DNA from: Firmicutes bacterium HGW-Firmicutes-1
Lineage (GTDB): Bacteria > Bacillota > Clostridia > Lachnospirales > Vallitaleaceae
NCBI GenBank assembly: GCA_002841625.1
Contig: PHAG01000004.1
Location: 124,001-188,000 of the forward strand
Length of the DNA: 64,000 nucleotides
Direction: 5' to 3'
The notes below the pieces were generated by a model. That model saw only the letters and a program-made list of their open reading frames with translations. It ran no database searches and was not told where the DNA came from. Made by a program: the position numbers and the translations under genes. Shown in pieces: positions 26,622 to 38,070 of this stretch; the stretch's first letter is position 1, and every line of letters starts with the position of its first letter.

Positions 26622-29600
26622 TTAGTTAATTAGCTTAGACCAAATTGCAAAGACCTCTCCATATGTAATGGTATCTTTTGGTCTAGCTGTATCCAATGAT
26701 GATACTAATCCAATTGTAGCAGCCTTTGCCATTGAAGCTTTGTAAGCACTACTAATATTGGCATTTTTACTAACTGCATTGGTTGTAGTATTGCTTGGCA
26801 CAATTGATTGATCGTTTATAATTTCATAAGCTCTAGTAAACATACTTATGGCTTCTTCCCTTGTAACCTGAGCTTTTGATGAAGAGTCATTTGTTTTAAT
26901 CTTAGAACTTTTTAGCGCAGTCATGATATCCTTGGAAATATAATCATCCAAATTAATTTCTTTCTTGCCTAACGTAATATTATACATTATGTTAATTAAT
27001 TTTGCCTCAGTAATTTTACTATTGGCATTATAATTACTTAAGCCTTTAATTGAATATTGTGATGTTACTAGCTTTCTTGCAACTTCAGACCAATGTGCTT
27101 TATCTGTTGAAAGGGAGGCATTCACATCTTCAAGAACATAACCACCATAGACACCTACCTTTGCTGTTTTAAAGGACATGTACCCACTTTCGCTGTCAAA
27201 GGTGCTTTCGATTGAATTCCAATTATTTTGATAATCTCTAACAGTTCCCATTCTATTGACTCGAAATTGCTCATATTTATTATTCGTCATCAATTGAATT
27301 TCTAGCTCTTTATCAGTAAAATATACGGCCTTATTTTTCTTTTCGCTATTCACATAAATATCTACATCTTGAGCATCAGAAACTGGCCTAATAGGTTGAT
27401 TTATCATTTGTTCTTTCGTGTAGTTCTTACCAAGAGATTTAATTTCTATCCTAACAGAGGGTACACCTCCATAAGACTTCGCGTGTTCATTCACTTCGGA
27501 TGCCAATGCTCCAAAAGGCACCTCCAGCAAAACGTCCCCTGCATCAATCGTAAGTGTTACTTTATTTGTATCAAAAGCTTCAAGTATCGTATAAGGTATG
27601 CTTACACTCCTTTTTAATATTGTTTTATCCTCGAAATTGGATATATCAATGTTATATACATAAACGTTTTGAGCTATCAAATTACTAATTAATCTCTGAT
27701 CTACATTATTATCTTTGCTACCATCACTTCCAACACTATTATCTCGAAACCTAAATTCTAATTCTTTCGTTTCCTTATTATAGATCATTTCATAGTCTTC
27801 ACTTGGTAGAATTTCTAAATCCGGGTCTATTGTTCCATCATACTCGTCGCCCGTAGATAAAGTAATAATCTTAATTGTTGTTGTATAGTTAGAATCTTTT
27901 TCAATGAGTTGTCCTTGCTCGCTTCCCACAATCTTAATTCGAGATTTTGCTCGAACATAATAAGATCGATTTGGTATTAGCTCGTTAATCATAATCAGAT
28001 TCTTTTGTAACAGTTCGACAGTAGCAGGGACAACATCCGCCGCACCATCGCTACTCACGATATAAATTGGGTCAATGAACTTTGGATTATCTGATACTTC
28101 AATAATATAGCTATAGGTCTGTTTTACTTTTTTTGATGCATTTTGTGGCACATCTCCAATATCTAATTTCCATTCTATAGATATATATTTATCTGTAACA
28201 CTAGCATCATATCCATACTTTTTCATATTCTCTAAAGATGCAATACCAAAGCCCTTAGGCGCATAAGGATTATTTACATCTCTCGTTGTCCCCATAACAG
28301 CATTGCTCCAATGAGAAGTGTTGTTATTGGCTGGTTGTTTTGCACGAACCCAAAAATAGTAGTTTGTATTTGGGAATAAATCATCTACAACCACATCATA
28401 ATATTTACCATTCACAGGGTATTTGGGGTCTAGTGGATTTGTTGGCAATGTCCATGTAACCGGTTTAGCTGTTGTTATATCTTCAAAGGTTGAATAGATT
28501 ACCTCATAATTAAAATCCAAATTATATTTCCATCTCACTGTGATAGACGTTTCCGTATAATTATACGTATATAAATTGGGTACGGTTGGATCTGGATTCA
28601 CTACAACGTCCGTCGGCTTAGTTGCAACCACGAGTGGTGTTGGATAATGGGCATAAAGGGTTGTACCATTGATCTCTCTGTAAGGGTAAATCATAACCAT
28701 ATAGGAGGTGTTTGGCAGAAGCCCAATTGCACGATAGTCTAGCTTATTTGTATCCTCAACTTCTCTAGTTGGCGTAATATTAACCCACGCCAAAGGTTTC
28801 GTACCGTCTTTGTCCGCTTTAACGATCTCTTCATAATAGGCATTGAAATCATAGGCAGGGTTTGTTAATTTCTTTGTTGCAATGATGCTTTTAACAGTCT
28901 CATAAGGAATTTTGTAAAATTTATACTTCACATCCGAAGTACCAAAAGAATCTTTTCCTAAATCAACATGTCGTGAAATTACATCGGTAATATCCACATC
29001 TAAATCCTCTAATGTCTCTTCAATTTCCTCTTCGCTTGTTAAACTATAAATAGGAACAAGTGTAGAGCCCGCAACCTTTGTTGCACTAAGTGTACCATCT
29101 GCAGCCACCCATACTTCATGAACCCAAGTTCCTAAATCATCAGAGGTAATTTCCCACCAGGATTCTTCCCAGGTGACAGTTACTCCAACATCTGTTGTTT
29201 CAGATTCTTTTTCTTTTAACGGAGGCTTGGTAATCGTTGGTGGTGCATAGGCATCACCCTCATAGTTAAAATAAACTGCAACTGTAGTGGGTTCAGATGT
29301 AAGTACTCCATTACCCGTCCTTTTCTTAGCTACAACCTTAATATAATAGAGCTTATTAGGAACTATTTGCGACATTTCTCCTGTTTCATCGTTATAGTAT
29401 TGATTTAGTTCTTGACTATAACCCCATATTTGTAATCCATCAGCAATGATATTATCAGGTGTTGAACTTCCATATCGCTTATCATCTACGGCTTTTTTTG
29501 CATATGCAAGAGATTCAAGTGAGTCTGTTACCCATATATCATAATAAATATTCGTATCTGTAATAGTGCTCTCAAAGGTTGCTGATGTCGGATCCACATC

Positions 29601-31004
29601 CAAGCGACGGAAAGCACTCCATATGAAGTTAATACTATTATTTGATTTTAGAATATGGTATGTATTGTTGTTCTCCTCTATAAGTGTATCAAGGCTACCT
29701 ACTGGATAAGTATACCCTGGCACAAAGTACTCATTCTTTAATTCTGTTCTAATAGCCGCTGAATCATTATCATGTTCAAGCTTTAAATCGTCCAATATTT
29801 CCTTAGAAAATAGTTTAGGAACTACCGGCTTATTTGGGGTAATTCTAAGTTCAGATGGAACATATGTCATTTTATTTGAGATTGGTTTAATATCAGGCTT
29901 TGACTGCCCGCCTACTCCTAGTGCACGATACACAAACTCAATTTGATATTCTGTTTCTTTCTTTGGTTTCAGTATTTTATAATAACCAATCGACGCAGAG
30001 CTCCCATTAAAGATTACAACATTACTGCTTTGTCCGTCTACATACTGTACAAGGGTGGATTCTACTAATTCATAATCTTGTTTGTCTTTACCCACTTGGA
30101 AATTAGTAGGAACACTCCATTCTAATCGAATATAATTGCCTTCTTCGTAAAGGTCAAGTTCAATTTGAGTTGAACAAGCGCCAATGTAAGGAAAGTTCCT
30201 ATTCCTCATCACAGAATCTCCAGCAAAAAAATCTACGGTTGGTTCGACCATAACAGAATAAACCTGTCCAGGATAAACATTTTCGCTAATGGTATAGGAG
30301 AGTTTATTTCTTTTAGAAACAGGATCATAAAATTTCTGGACATTTTCACTCGTTAAACCAATCTTTTCTCCTTCTTTATTGTTAATTAATAGCTGCTTGT
30401 TTGTATAAGTTCCCACAGCATAGACAATACGATAATTAAAATCTGGTTGTCCTAAGTCATCCCAAATTACTTGAATGGAAGAATCCGTAGTAATCAGTTC
30501 AACATCTAAATCTGTAATGCCAAAAGCAAGGTCCACTGCTCCAATACTGGGAGCTAGGACACTTACCGTTTCTGTTCCCTGTACCACATCATGATAATGG
30601 TATGGTCTTACTTCTACTTGATATAACGAACCTGTATCCAAATTGATGAATTTTTCAATGTCAACCGATTTATCGATATACTCCTGATGAATCCCTTTTC
30701 TAATCTTAAAGGTACTGGTGCTATTTTTAGTTATATTTTTGACTACAATGTCATAACCATCAGGTTCATCCTTATCTTCTGCTAGGTTAATAGGCTCCTC
30801 CCAATCTGCTGGATCATCCCACGTAACAGTCATCGTAGGCTTAAGGATTGGTTTGTTTGTATTAATATCAATTCCTTCGATATAAAACACGTCCTCGATG
30901 GCCACATTCTCTACTTGTATTTGTCTATTTGCATAAGTAGGTGTTCCAGTTGTACTGATTAGTAATGATAGTACAACTACTAGAGCTAAGATTCTTTTTT
31001 TCAT
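26622..31004 (-). CDS. Giant secreted fibronectin-III-like surface protein, paralogue 1
   Basis: A 1460-residue exported protein. The signal peptide is MKKRILALVVVLSLLISTTG onward. Most of the chain consists of FN3-like beta sandwiches recognisable by the repeated 'YYV/FWVRAK' and 'Y.V.V.P' strands, for example NTNYYFWVRAKQ and NRSYYVRAKSRI. The last ~170 residues (from about HWSEVARKLV) look like degraded SLH modules, ending in TITYGEVFAIWSKLIN. The ATG at 31004 is chosen because AAGGAGGA lies 8 bp upstream. It starts 17 bp after the stop of paralogue 2. The partner ligand is unknown. Confidence 0.82.
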   Translation of the reverse strand: MKKRILALVVVLSLLISTTGTPTYANRQIQVENVAIEDVFYIEGIDINTNKPILKPTMTVTWDDPADWEEPINLAEDKDEPDGYDIVVKNITKNSTSTFKIRKGIHQEYIDKSVDIEKFINLDTGSLYQVEVRPYHYHDVVQGTETVSVLAPSIGAVDLAFGITDLDVELITTDSSIQVIWDDLGQPDFNYRIVYAVGTYTNKQLLINNKEGEKIGLTSENVQKFYDPVSKRNKLSYTISENVYPGQVYSVMVEPTVDFFAGDSVMRNRNFPYIGACSTQIELDLYEEGNYIRLEWSVPTNFQVGKDKQDYELVESTLVQYVDGQSSNVVIFNGSSASIGYYKILKPKKETEYQIEFVYRALGVGGQSKPDIKPISNKMTYVPSELRITPNKPVVPKLFSKEILDDLKLEHDNDSAAIRTELKNEYFVPGYTYPVGSLDTLIEENNNTYHILKSNNSINFIWSAFRRLDVDPTSATFESTITDTNIYYDIWVTDSLESLAYAKKAVDDKRYGSSTPDNIIADGLQIWGYSQELNQYYNDETGEMSQIVPNKLYYIKVVAKKRTGNGVLTSEPTTVAVYFNYEGDAYAPPTITKPPLKEKESETTDVGVTVTWEESWWEITSDDLGTWVHEVWVAADGTLSATKVAGSTLVPIYSLTSEEEIEETLEDLDVDITDVISRHVDLGKDSFGTSDVKYKFYKIPYETVKSIIATKKLTNPAYDFNAYYEEIVKADKDGTKPLAWVNITPTREVEDTNKLDYRAIGLLPNTSYMVMIYPYREINGTTLYAHYPTPLVVATKPTDVVVNPDPTVPNLYTYNYTETSITVRWKYNLDFNYEVIYSTFEDITTAKPVTWTLPTNPLDPKYPVNGKYYDVVVDDLFPNTNYYFWVRAKQPANNNTSHWSNAVMGTTRDVNNPYAPKGFGIASLENMKKYGYDASVTDKYISIEWKLDIGDVPQNASKKVKQTYSYIIEVSDNPKFIDPIYIVSSDGAADVVPATVELLQKNLIMINELIPNRSYYVRAKSRIKIVGSEQGQLIEKDSNYTTTIKIITLSTGDEYDGTIDPDLEILPSEDYEMIYNKETKELEFRFRDNSVGSDGSKDNNVDQRLISNLIAQNVYVYNIDISNFEDKTILKRSVSIPYTILEAFDTNKVTLTIDAGDVLLEVPFGALASEVNEHAKSYGGVPSVRIEIKSLGKNYTKEQMINQPIRPVSDAQDVDIYVNSEKKNKAVYFTDKELEIQLMTNNKYEQFRVNRMGTVRDYQNNWNSIESTFDSESGYMSFKTAKVGVYGGYVLEDVNASLSTDKAHWSEVARKLVTSQYSIKGLSNYNANSKITEAKLINIMYNITLGKKEINLDDYISKDIMTALKSSKIKTNDSSSKAQVTREEAISMFTRAYEIINDQSIVPSNTTTNAVSKNANISSAYKASMAKAATIGLVSSLDTARPKDTITYGEVFAIWSKLIN

Positions 31005-31021
31005 TATGCACATCCTCCTTA

Positions 31022-34000
31022 TCAATTCAAGCCTTGATCTATTTTTGTTAATAATTGAATAAACTCTTTCACTGTCACTTTGCTTTCTGGTAGTAAATAA
31101 CCATTATTGAGTTGATACATTCTCCAATTGGCTCCAATAAGCAATGTGTTTTTATAGGCTTCATTGACTTTGCTGATATCTTGTATCATATTGTAGTTCG
31201 TAATCTTAGCATTATTCAAGACAATTGAATGTCTCTTCGCAAATGTTATCGTGTAGTAATAGTATACTTCTTGCTTGGTCAAGTCGGAATACATATTTGT
31301 GCTACTTACTGTAATCCCTTCATCCTTCAAAAATTGCATATTATCGCTTCCCACTGGTGCTCCAAGTAATCTACCTAATGCTGGAATCATTCTATACTTT
31401 TGTAAGCTCATTGTTCCCGTACTTAGTTCACTTGTATTGAATATTTCATTTAGCTTATACTTATTGATTACATCAATTTCTTGTGGTGAATATTTCCCAC
31501 CGAGAATTGTTGAGGTTATTTCTTGTGATACCAATACATAAGAGGTTAAGTCCAGTGTTTCAACCCTATAGAGATTGGTTCCATACGTTGAAGCTTGTCC
31601 AACCCAACTTGAACCGACCTTCTTGATAACCTGAAGCGTTGCATCAGCTACTGTTGGTTTTAGTGTTAATAATAAACTTTTGGCCACAGTTGTTACTGGT
31701 TTAGTGGTAGTCATGATATTATTTGTCATAATAACGTTGGAGCTAAACCTAAAATTCGAATTTACCCCATCAAGTGCATCTTGCGCAATCTTCAAAAGCT
31801 TAGTTTCATCAATGCCATTAGCAAGTTCTAGAGATAATGCTGATTTTAAAAGCCCTCTTTTCCATGCAATAATGGTATCCAGTTCTTTAATTATTTTTTC
31901 ATCCATACTATTTTCTAGGATTTTACTACCAACAATATCTACTTTAATATCTAAAATTGGACTCGCCGGCGTTTTCGAGTTAATGGTAGCTTTCGTAGTA
32001 CTACTATCAACAGTGATTTTAATATAATAATCTACCGAAGTTGTATTGTATTGTAAAATTTCTTTGGCCTGATCGTTAATTGCTTTTGTAATGGTGAGTC
32101 CAATAGATGACGGACGTATTAGAATACTCTGCCCACTATGATCAATTTTCAAAGACACCTTGTTGGCATTTGCTGCTTCAATAAAATCTGCTGGTAAATA
32201 AATAACATTGGTTTTAACATTCTGAACCGTTAAAGGATATACACTATTCTTATAATTTGCAAGTTCTCCTACAGCATATTCTTCTCTATATTTAATTGCA
32301 TATTTCGCAGATGTTTTTTCCAACTCAAAATAGGTTGCCTTAGCTAACTCTTTCACTTTTAAATCATAATAGTCTAAATATTTCTTCATCTTAATTTCCT
32401 CATCATAAGAACCTTGGTCAAACTCAGTTCGAACAATAAGCCTTTCAGAAAAAGCGGATGTAGGATAGGCCTGAGAGTCATCTGGCAAAGTATCCTGTCC
32501 TTTTGTCTGATCAACTATTCTAACCTTAATACTGTATGCTTTTCCAGGCTTTAAGTTAGCCACCTTATAATAAAAACGTTTATAACCGGTTGCACCCTCA
32601 TCGGTTTTAGCTACAAAGGTTACTGGATATTTTGTAATACTATAATCTGCATCCTCTTCACCTTTTACATGCACTTCTAATACATAGTCTGCATCCTCTT
32701 TTACAATACCCGTTTTAGGATAAAAGTTATCCGTAGGAATAGGTGCGTCAAAACGAATGATACTTTCTAGCTTATCATCATAGGTATAAAGCGGATTATA
32801 AGAAACATCCAAATTAATTGGCCCTTGAACTGGCGCTGTAGTCAATGTATCTAGTTGCCAGGGGGAAGCTGCGTTGATATCCGTTTCCATATCTAATACC
32901 GTATCAGCATCAAGGTCACTTCCCATAACATTTATGGTTCTTGCATAGTAGTAGTAAACCTTATTAGGAGTATTTGTATCATCTAAAATGCTAACTGTAT
33001 TGTTTTCTATCGTAAATATTGGCTCATTCTCCGCATTCAAGGGGTCTTGTACCTCCCATTCACCTTCTACATACTTGAGCAATACATACATTAATCCGTC
33101 GTCAACATCATCAATTTCTACAATACGCCAGTACTCTAATTGATCTTCTGAAAGTTCTCCAGCAACCATTAAGTCTTCCAAAGAAAGAGAACTTGAATTC
33201 AAAAGACTTGGAAGAGCTTTATCTTCTATACTAATGACTTCAAAGCCGTATTTGTTGTATTCAAATTCCACTTCATCTGGGTGTGTCCAGCTCAGCAAAG
33301 CACTCAATTGGCTACTATCTGCAAACTCTGCAGTAAAGTCCTCAACTGACAAAGGCTTGATCTCATCCTCATTTGGTGCATCTGTAACAACCGGTGTCGT
33401 AACACTTAACAGATTTGATGGGTCTGACATTTTCACTGCAGTGGTACCACTTTTAGTAACATCCAGTTTTGTAACTATTCGAACATAATAGTTCGTATTT
33501 TTATCTAATCCTGTTATTTTTGAAACCCATTGTAAGTCTACATCATTATCAGCGGTCAAATCAAAATAGATTGTTTCTCCATTTCGTAAATCTGCTAATG
33601 TACTTGCGGTAATATCTATCCCGTTTGCTATAGGATAAGTCCCCATTTGTATGGGGTCACCAAGTACCGGATCTTCAGGGTCGTCTTTATCCTCAATATC
33701 TGGTATATCTAAATTCAATAACTTTTCTTTATTTTGAGAGATGTATACACCATAATGAAGATCATCCTCTAACACTTTGTTTAAAGGATAAAGCATGTAG
33801 TCATAATAATCTTTTACATCGATTGCTTGCCATTTTAACGTAAGTCCGATTTTATTTGTAACCGCCTCAATGAAAGGTGTATATGTTACACCATCTACAA
33901 TCGGAACCTCATATCTAGTTAAGCTTAAAGATAAACTGGCTGGTATTGATGCTTCACTTACCCCAATTTTATCATCTCTCACTGTAATCGCTTTCAATTT

Positions 34001-36043
34001 CAAATAATATACAAAAGGAATATTACTTCCAGCTGGGTCGATTCCTACTGGAGCATTCACGTCATATGTATTTGGATCGCTTATTTGATCAATGTCTGTT
34101 GTAAACTTATCAACCCAAACTCCATTTTCAACAATAGTGATGTTTTCCATTCTAAATAGTCCATTTATACTGTCATAACCAGCTAGGAAATTAGCTCCTA
34201 TAGAAGGTGTTTCGTTATCGTTAAGATCTTTGTCGTAAAGCTTAATCTCATACTTTCCACTCACTCCATTTTTGGTGACTTCAAACACCTTAATTATTTC
34301 AAAGGGTTTAGTCGCGGTTGCTGTAGGAAGTGTATTAATCATCAATTCATAGTAAATCCTGTCGTTTGGACTTCCTGTAAAAATAGTTTCAAGCTCTTCT
34401 TCACTTGGCGCTTTCCATACCAAATCAAATTGTGCCTTCGTTGGATTCGTCACAGAAACATCATCTGAAGGTACAACATACAAGTTATCTACTTCTTCAA
34501 TTCTTGGTGTAGTTTGAGGTATGTTTTTGTCATCCTTTGCTTTATAATTTAAAACTTGAGATCCAATATCAGTCCCCGAAAAGTTAATATAAACCTGATA
34601 AATATCTTGAAAATTTCCAGTCTTAAAGTCTACCGGAATATAAATATTGGGTTGAATGATTTCACTAGAATTCTTATAATAATGCTTTACCCATAAGTCA
34701 AATTGATTAATAGGCAGACTATCTGTGTGGTATACCCTATACTCTAATTCAACTTGGGAACCAATATCATATGGCTTAATTTCCAAATAAGCTTCTGTCA
34801 TATTCGCCCTTTTCACTTGATAATCCATATAAGTATATGCAAATTTAGATATTGGTAAGAAATCCCCAAATACATAGTCCGTAAAGCCAGCCTTAACTTG
34901 AAAGCCAACCGAGACATTGTAAATCTTACTCGCTTGAAGTGCATCCCATTGAATGAAATTTGTTCTAGTAGAATCAGCTAAGGCATCTTTGTCTTGAACA
35001 ATATCGATTTGATAAGTCGTTCCTGTTAGGGTATACTCTACATCCTCGTTGCTGCCTGTAGGATCTGTTAAGTTATCTATAATGCCCGTTCCTGGCACAT
35101 TTCTTAAATCAAAATTAAAGTTAATATTATCATCTGTCGACTTATTTATATCATTAATTTTAATGATTGCATTTAAATCATTAAGATTGCTTGCTGCTGT
35201 TACATATGTCCAAGTACCCTCATCCCATTCTTTCGGTTGTTCAAAGGTCATTTTTAAACCGGGCCTTCCACCAGGCTTCTCTCCCAATGGATCCGGATTG
35301 TTGATTGGAGATATTTCATCGTTACCAGTCGCAACAGAAGTATCGATATTGTTGGCTTTTAAATGTGTAGGTACCACTTGAAAGTTTTCTAGGGTATTCA
35401 AAATTTTTAAAGCATCCGGTGTGATCATGGATGGATTCTTATACGTAATAGGTACAATCGTACCTGCCTTATATCCAGTAATTAAAAAATATACCTTTTC
35501 TGATTGATAGTCCCACTTCATAATTATTTTTTTATTGTGAATTTGGAAAGCAACACCTGGATATTGATTTCCTGCAGTAGCTTCAATTGTATAAGTAAGA
35601 TCGCCCGCATTAACGAGTTTCGGATTAGCCGGGAAAGAGTAATCTTTCCAAACAGGGATAGTTGGTTCATAATTCATTTCCCTAAAAGAAGTGTCTATTA
35701 GTCCTTGGGTTAGATTATTCAACCCTTGGTCTTCGACTCGATAACGCAATTCTACCTGGCTAGTCGTTTTGGTAAATTTAACCGTTGTACGCTGATTGTC
35801 TTCTAAATAATAAACCAAATTATATACACCAATGTCGTCCTCTTTCATTTCTAATTCTAATAATAGCTCGTCTTCACCAGCTTTACCCTGAACAATGTTT
35901 AAATTAGTATCCAACGTATCGCTTTCATTCCAGATAAATGCTTTTATAGCTGCATTAACAACTGAAATCGGATTGGTTTCTGTATATATAATATTAATAA
36001 CCATCATAAAGACTAGAAATAAAGCTATTTTGCGTTTGTTCAT
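31022..36043 (-). CDS. Giant secreted fibronectin-III-like surface protein, paralogue 2
   Basis: A 1673-residue exported protein with a signal peptide (residues 1-~31) and a long series of beta-sandwich segments with FN3-style strands (NTNYYVRIVTKL, KAYSIKVRIVDQ). A region near residue 1280 (NKVSLKIDHSGQSILI) is alignable with one in paralogue 1 (NKVTLTIDAGDVLLEV), so the two share their C-terminal halves. The end (VTVKEFIQLLTKI) is again a weak SLH-like helix. I start at 36043 because GGAGG stands 8 bp before it. It is first in the three-gene surface operon. Confidence 0.82.
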   Translation of the reverse strand: MNKRKIALFLVFMMVINIIYTETNPISVVNAAIKAFIWNESDTLDTNLNIVQGKAGEDELLLELEMKEDDIGVYNLVYYLEDNQRTTVKFTKTTSQVELRYRVEDQGLNNLTQGLIDTSFREMNYEPTIPVWKDYSFPANPKLVNAGDLTYTIEATAGNQYPGVAFQIHNKKIIMKWDYQSEKVYFLITGYKAGTIVPITYKNPSMITPDALKILNTLENFQVVPTHLKANNIDTSVATGNDEISPINNPDPLGEKPGGRPGLKMTFEQPKEWDEGTWTYVTAASNLNDLNAIIKINDINKSTDDNINFNFDLRNVPGTGIIDNLTDPTGSNEDVEYTLTGTTYQIDIVQDKDALADSTRTNFIQWDALQASKIYNVSVGFQVKAGFTDYVFGDFLPISKFAYTYMDYQVKRANMTEAYLEIKPYDIGSQVELEYRVYHTDSLPINQFDLWVKHYYKNSSEIIQPNIYIPVDFKTGNFQDIYQVYINFSGTDIGSQVLNYKAKDDKNIPQTTPRIEEVDNLYVVPSDDVSVTNPTKAQFDLVWKAPSEEELETIFTGSPNDRIYYELMINTLPTATATKPFEIIKVFEVTKNGVSGKYEIKLYDKDLNDNETPSIGANFLAGYDSINGLFRMENITIVENGVWVDKFTTDIDQISDPNTYDVNAPVGIDPAGSNIPFVYYLKLKAITVRDDKIGVSEASIPASLSLSLTRYEVPIVDGVTYTPFIEAVTNKIGLTLKWQAIDVKDYYDYMLYPLNKVLEDDLHYGVYISQNKEKLLNLDIPDIEDKDDPEDPVLGDPIQMGTYPIANGIDITASTLADLRNGETIYFDLTADNDVDLQWVSKITGLDKNTNYYVRIVTKLDVTKSGTTAVKMSDPSNLLSVTTPVVTDAPNEDEIKPLSVEDFTAEFADSSQLSALLSWTHPDEVEFEYNKYGFEVISIEDKALPSLLNSSSLSLEDLMVAGELSEDQLEYWRIVEIDDVDDGLMYVLLKYVEGEWEVQDPLNAENEPIFTIENNTVSILDDTNTPNKVYYYYARTINVMGSDLDADTVLDMETDINAASPWQLDTLTTAPVQGPINLDVSYNPLYTYDDKLESIIRFDAPIPTDNFYPKTGIVKEDADYVLEVHVKGEEDADYSITKYPVTFVAKTDEGATGYKRFYYKVANLKPGKAYSIKVRIVDQTKGQDTLPDDSQAYPTSAFSERLIVRTEFDQGSYDEEIKMKKYLDYYDLKVKELAKATYFELEKTSAKYAIKYREEYAVGELANYKNSVYPLTVQNVKTNVIYLPADFIEAANANKVSLKIDHSGQSILIRPSSIGLTITKAINDQAKEILQYNTTSVDYYIKITVDSSTTKATINSKTPASPILDIKVDIVGSKILENSMDEKIIKELDTIIAWKRGLLKSALSLELANGIDETKLLKIAQDALDGVNSNFRFSSNVIMTNNIMTTTKPVTTVAKSLLLTLKPTVADATLQVIKKVGSSWVGQASTYGTNLYRVETLDLTSYVLVSQEITSTILGGKYSPQEIDVINKYKLNEIFNTSELSTGTMSLQKYRMIPALGRLLGAPVGSDNMQFLKDEGITVSSTNMYSDLTKQEVYYYYTITFAKRHSIVLNNAKITNYNMIQDISKVNEAYKNTLLIGANWRMYQLNNGYLLPESKVTVKEFIQLLTKIDQGLN

Positions 36044-36092
36044 TGGTAGTGCCTCCATTGTTTAAGTCTTGGGTATCTAAAAAATGGTATTC

Positions 36093-36110
36093 GTCTATAT
36101 AAATATCGAC
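36093..36110. promoter_or_regulatory. Imperfect palindrome upstream of the giant FN3 operon
   Basis: GTCTATAT and ATATCGAC flank two bases, 50-67 bp before the FN3 start. The same half-sites, joined as GTCTATATCGAC, form the centre of the palindrome at 8256-8277. It may be a shared regulator site. Confidence 0.3.
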
Positions 36111-36200
36111 ACCTCAGCCATTTATAATAAGGGGCTTATGTTACAATTTATTTACAGATATGCACAATTATAGTTCCAATGCCGCAACTTGTTAATAAAT

Positions 36201-36228
36201 AAAGCACTTACGCGTCCGCAAGTGCTTT
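36201..36228 (-). terminator. Terminator of the ATP synthase operon
   Basis: A 9-bp perfect stem (AAAGCACTT / AAGTGCTTT) with a 10-base loop lies 4 bp after the atpC stop. It is followed on the minus strand by an AT-rich tract (ATTTATT). Confidence 0.8.
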
Positions 36229-36231
36229 GTT

Positions 36232-36657
36232 TTATTCATTTGATTTATTTTTATGATATTCTAATAGATCAATTCTAGCAACCGCACGCATAAGTGAGGC
36301 GTTAACTCTAGCTTGTGAAATCTGTTCTTCTTGCTCTTGACTTCGAGACTGCGCTCTTTCTTTTGCCGCATTGGCTCGGTCTAAGTCAATATCATCTGGC
36401 CATTCAGCAGCATCAGAAAGTATTGTAACGCTTTCTTCTTTTATTTCAGCAAAGCCTCCATGAAGAACTGCCGGATACTCTTTATTATCCTTATAGATAA
36501 TAGCCATACCACTTACTAATGTGGTAGTCAAAGGTATATGGTCGTATAAAACAGCAATATCCCCTTCTGTAGATTTAAACATTACACGAGAAACCTCGTC
36601 ATCGTAAAACGATTTATCTGGTGTTACGATGTGTAACTTAAATGTGTTTTCTGCCAT
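36232..36657 (-). CDS. atpC: F1Fo-ATP synthase epsilon subunit
   Basis: The 141-residue epsilon subunit of the central stalk. The N-terminal beta sandwich is clear (FKLHIVTPDKSFYDDEV, EGDIAVLYDHIPLTTTL, HGGFAEIKEESVTILSD), followed by the two-helix C-terminal arm (DLDRANAAKERAQ onward) that can inhibit the enzyme. It is the last gene of the operon, 11 bp after atpD, with AGGTG before the ATG. Confidence 0.95.
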   Translation of the reverse strand: MAENTFKLHIVTPDKSFYDDEVSRVMFKSTEGDIAVLYDHIPLTTTLVSGMAIIYKDNKEYPAVLHGGFAEIKEESVTILSDAAEWPDDIDLDRANAAKERAQSRSQEQEEQISQARVNASLMRAVARIDLLEYHKNKSNE

Positions 36658-36668
36658 ATTATCACCTA

Positions 36669-38057
<1,389 letters not shown>

Positions 38058-38070
38058 TTATTTCACTCCT

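Noticed and set aside
31275-35701. Several plus-strand frames of 65-115 codons opposite the giant FN3 gene
   Set aside because: They are chance frames against a continuous 1673-codon gene with signal peptide and ribosome site.
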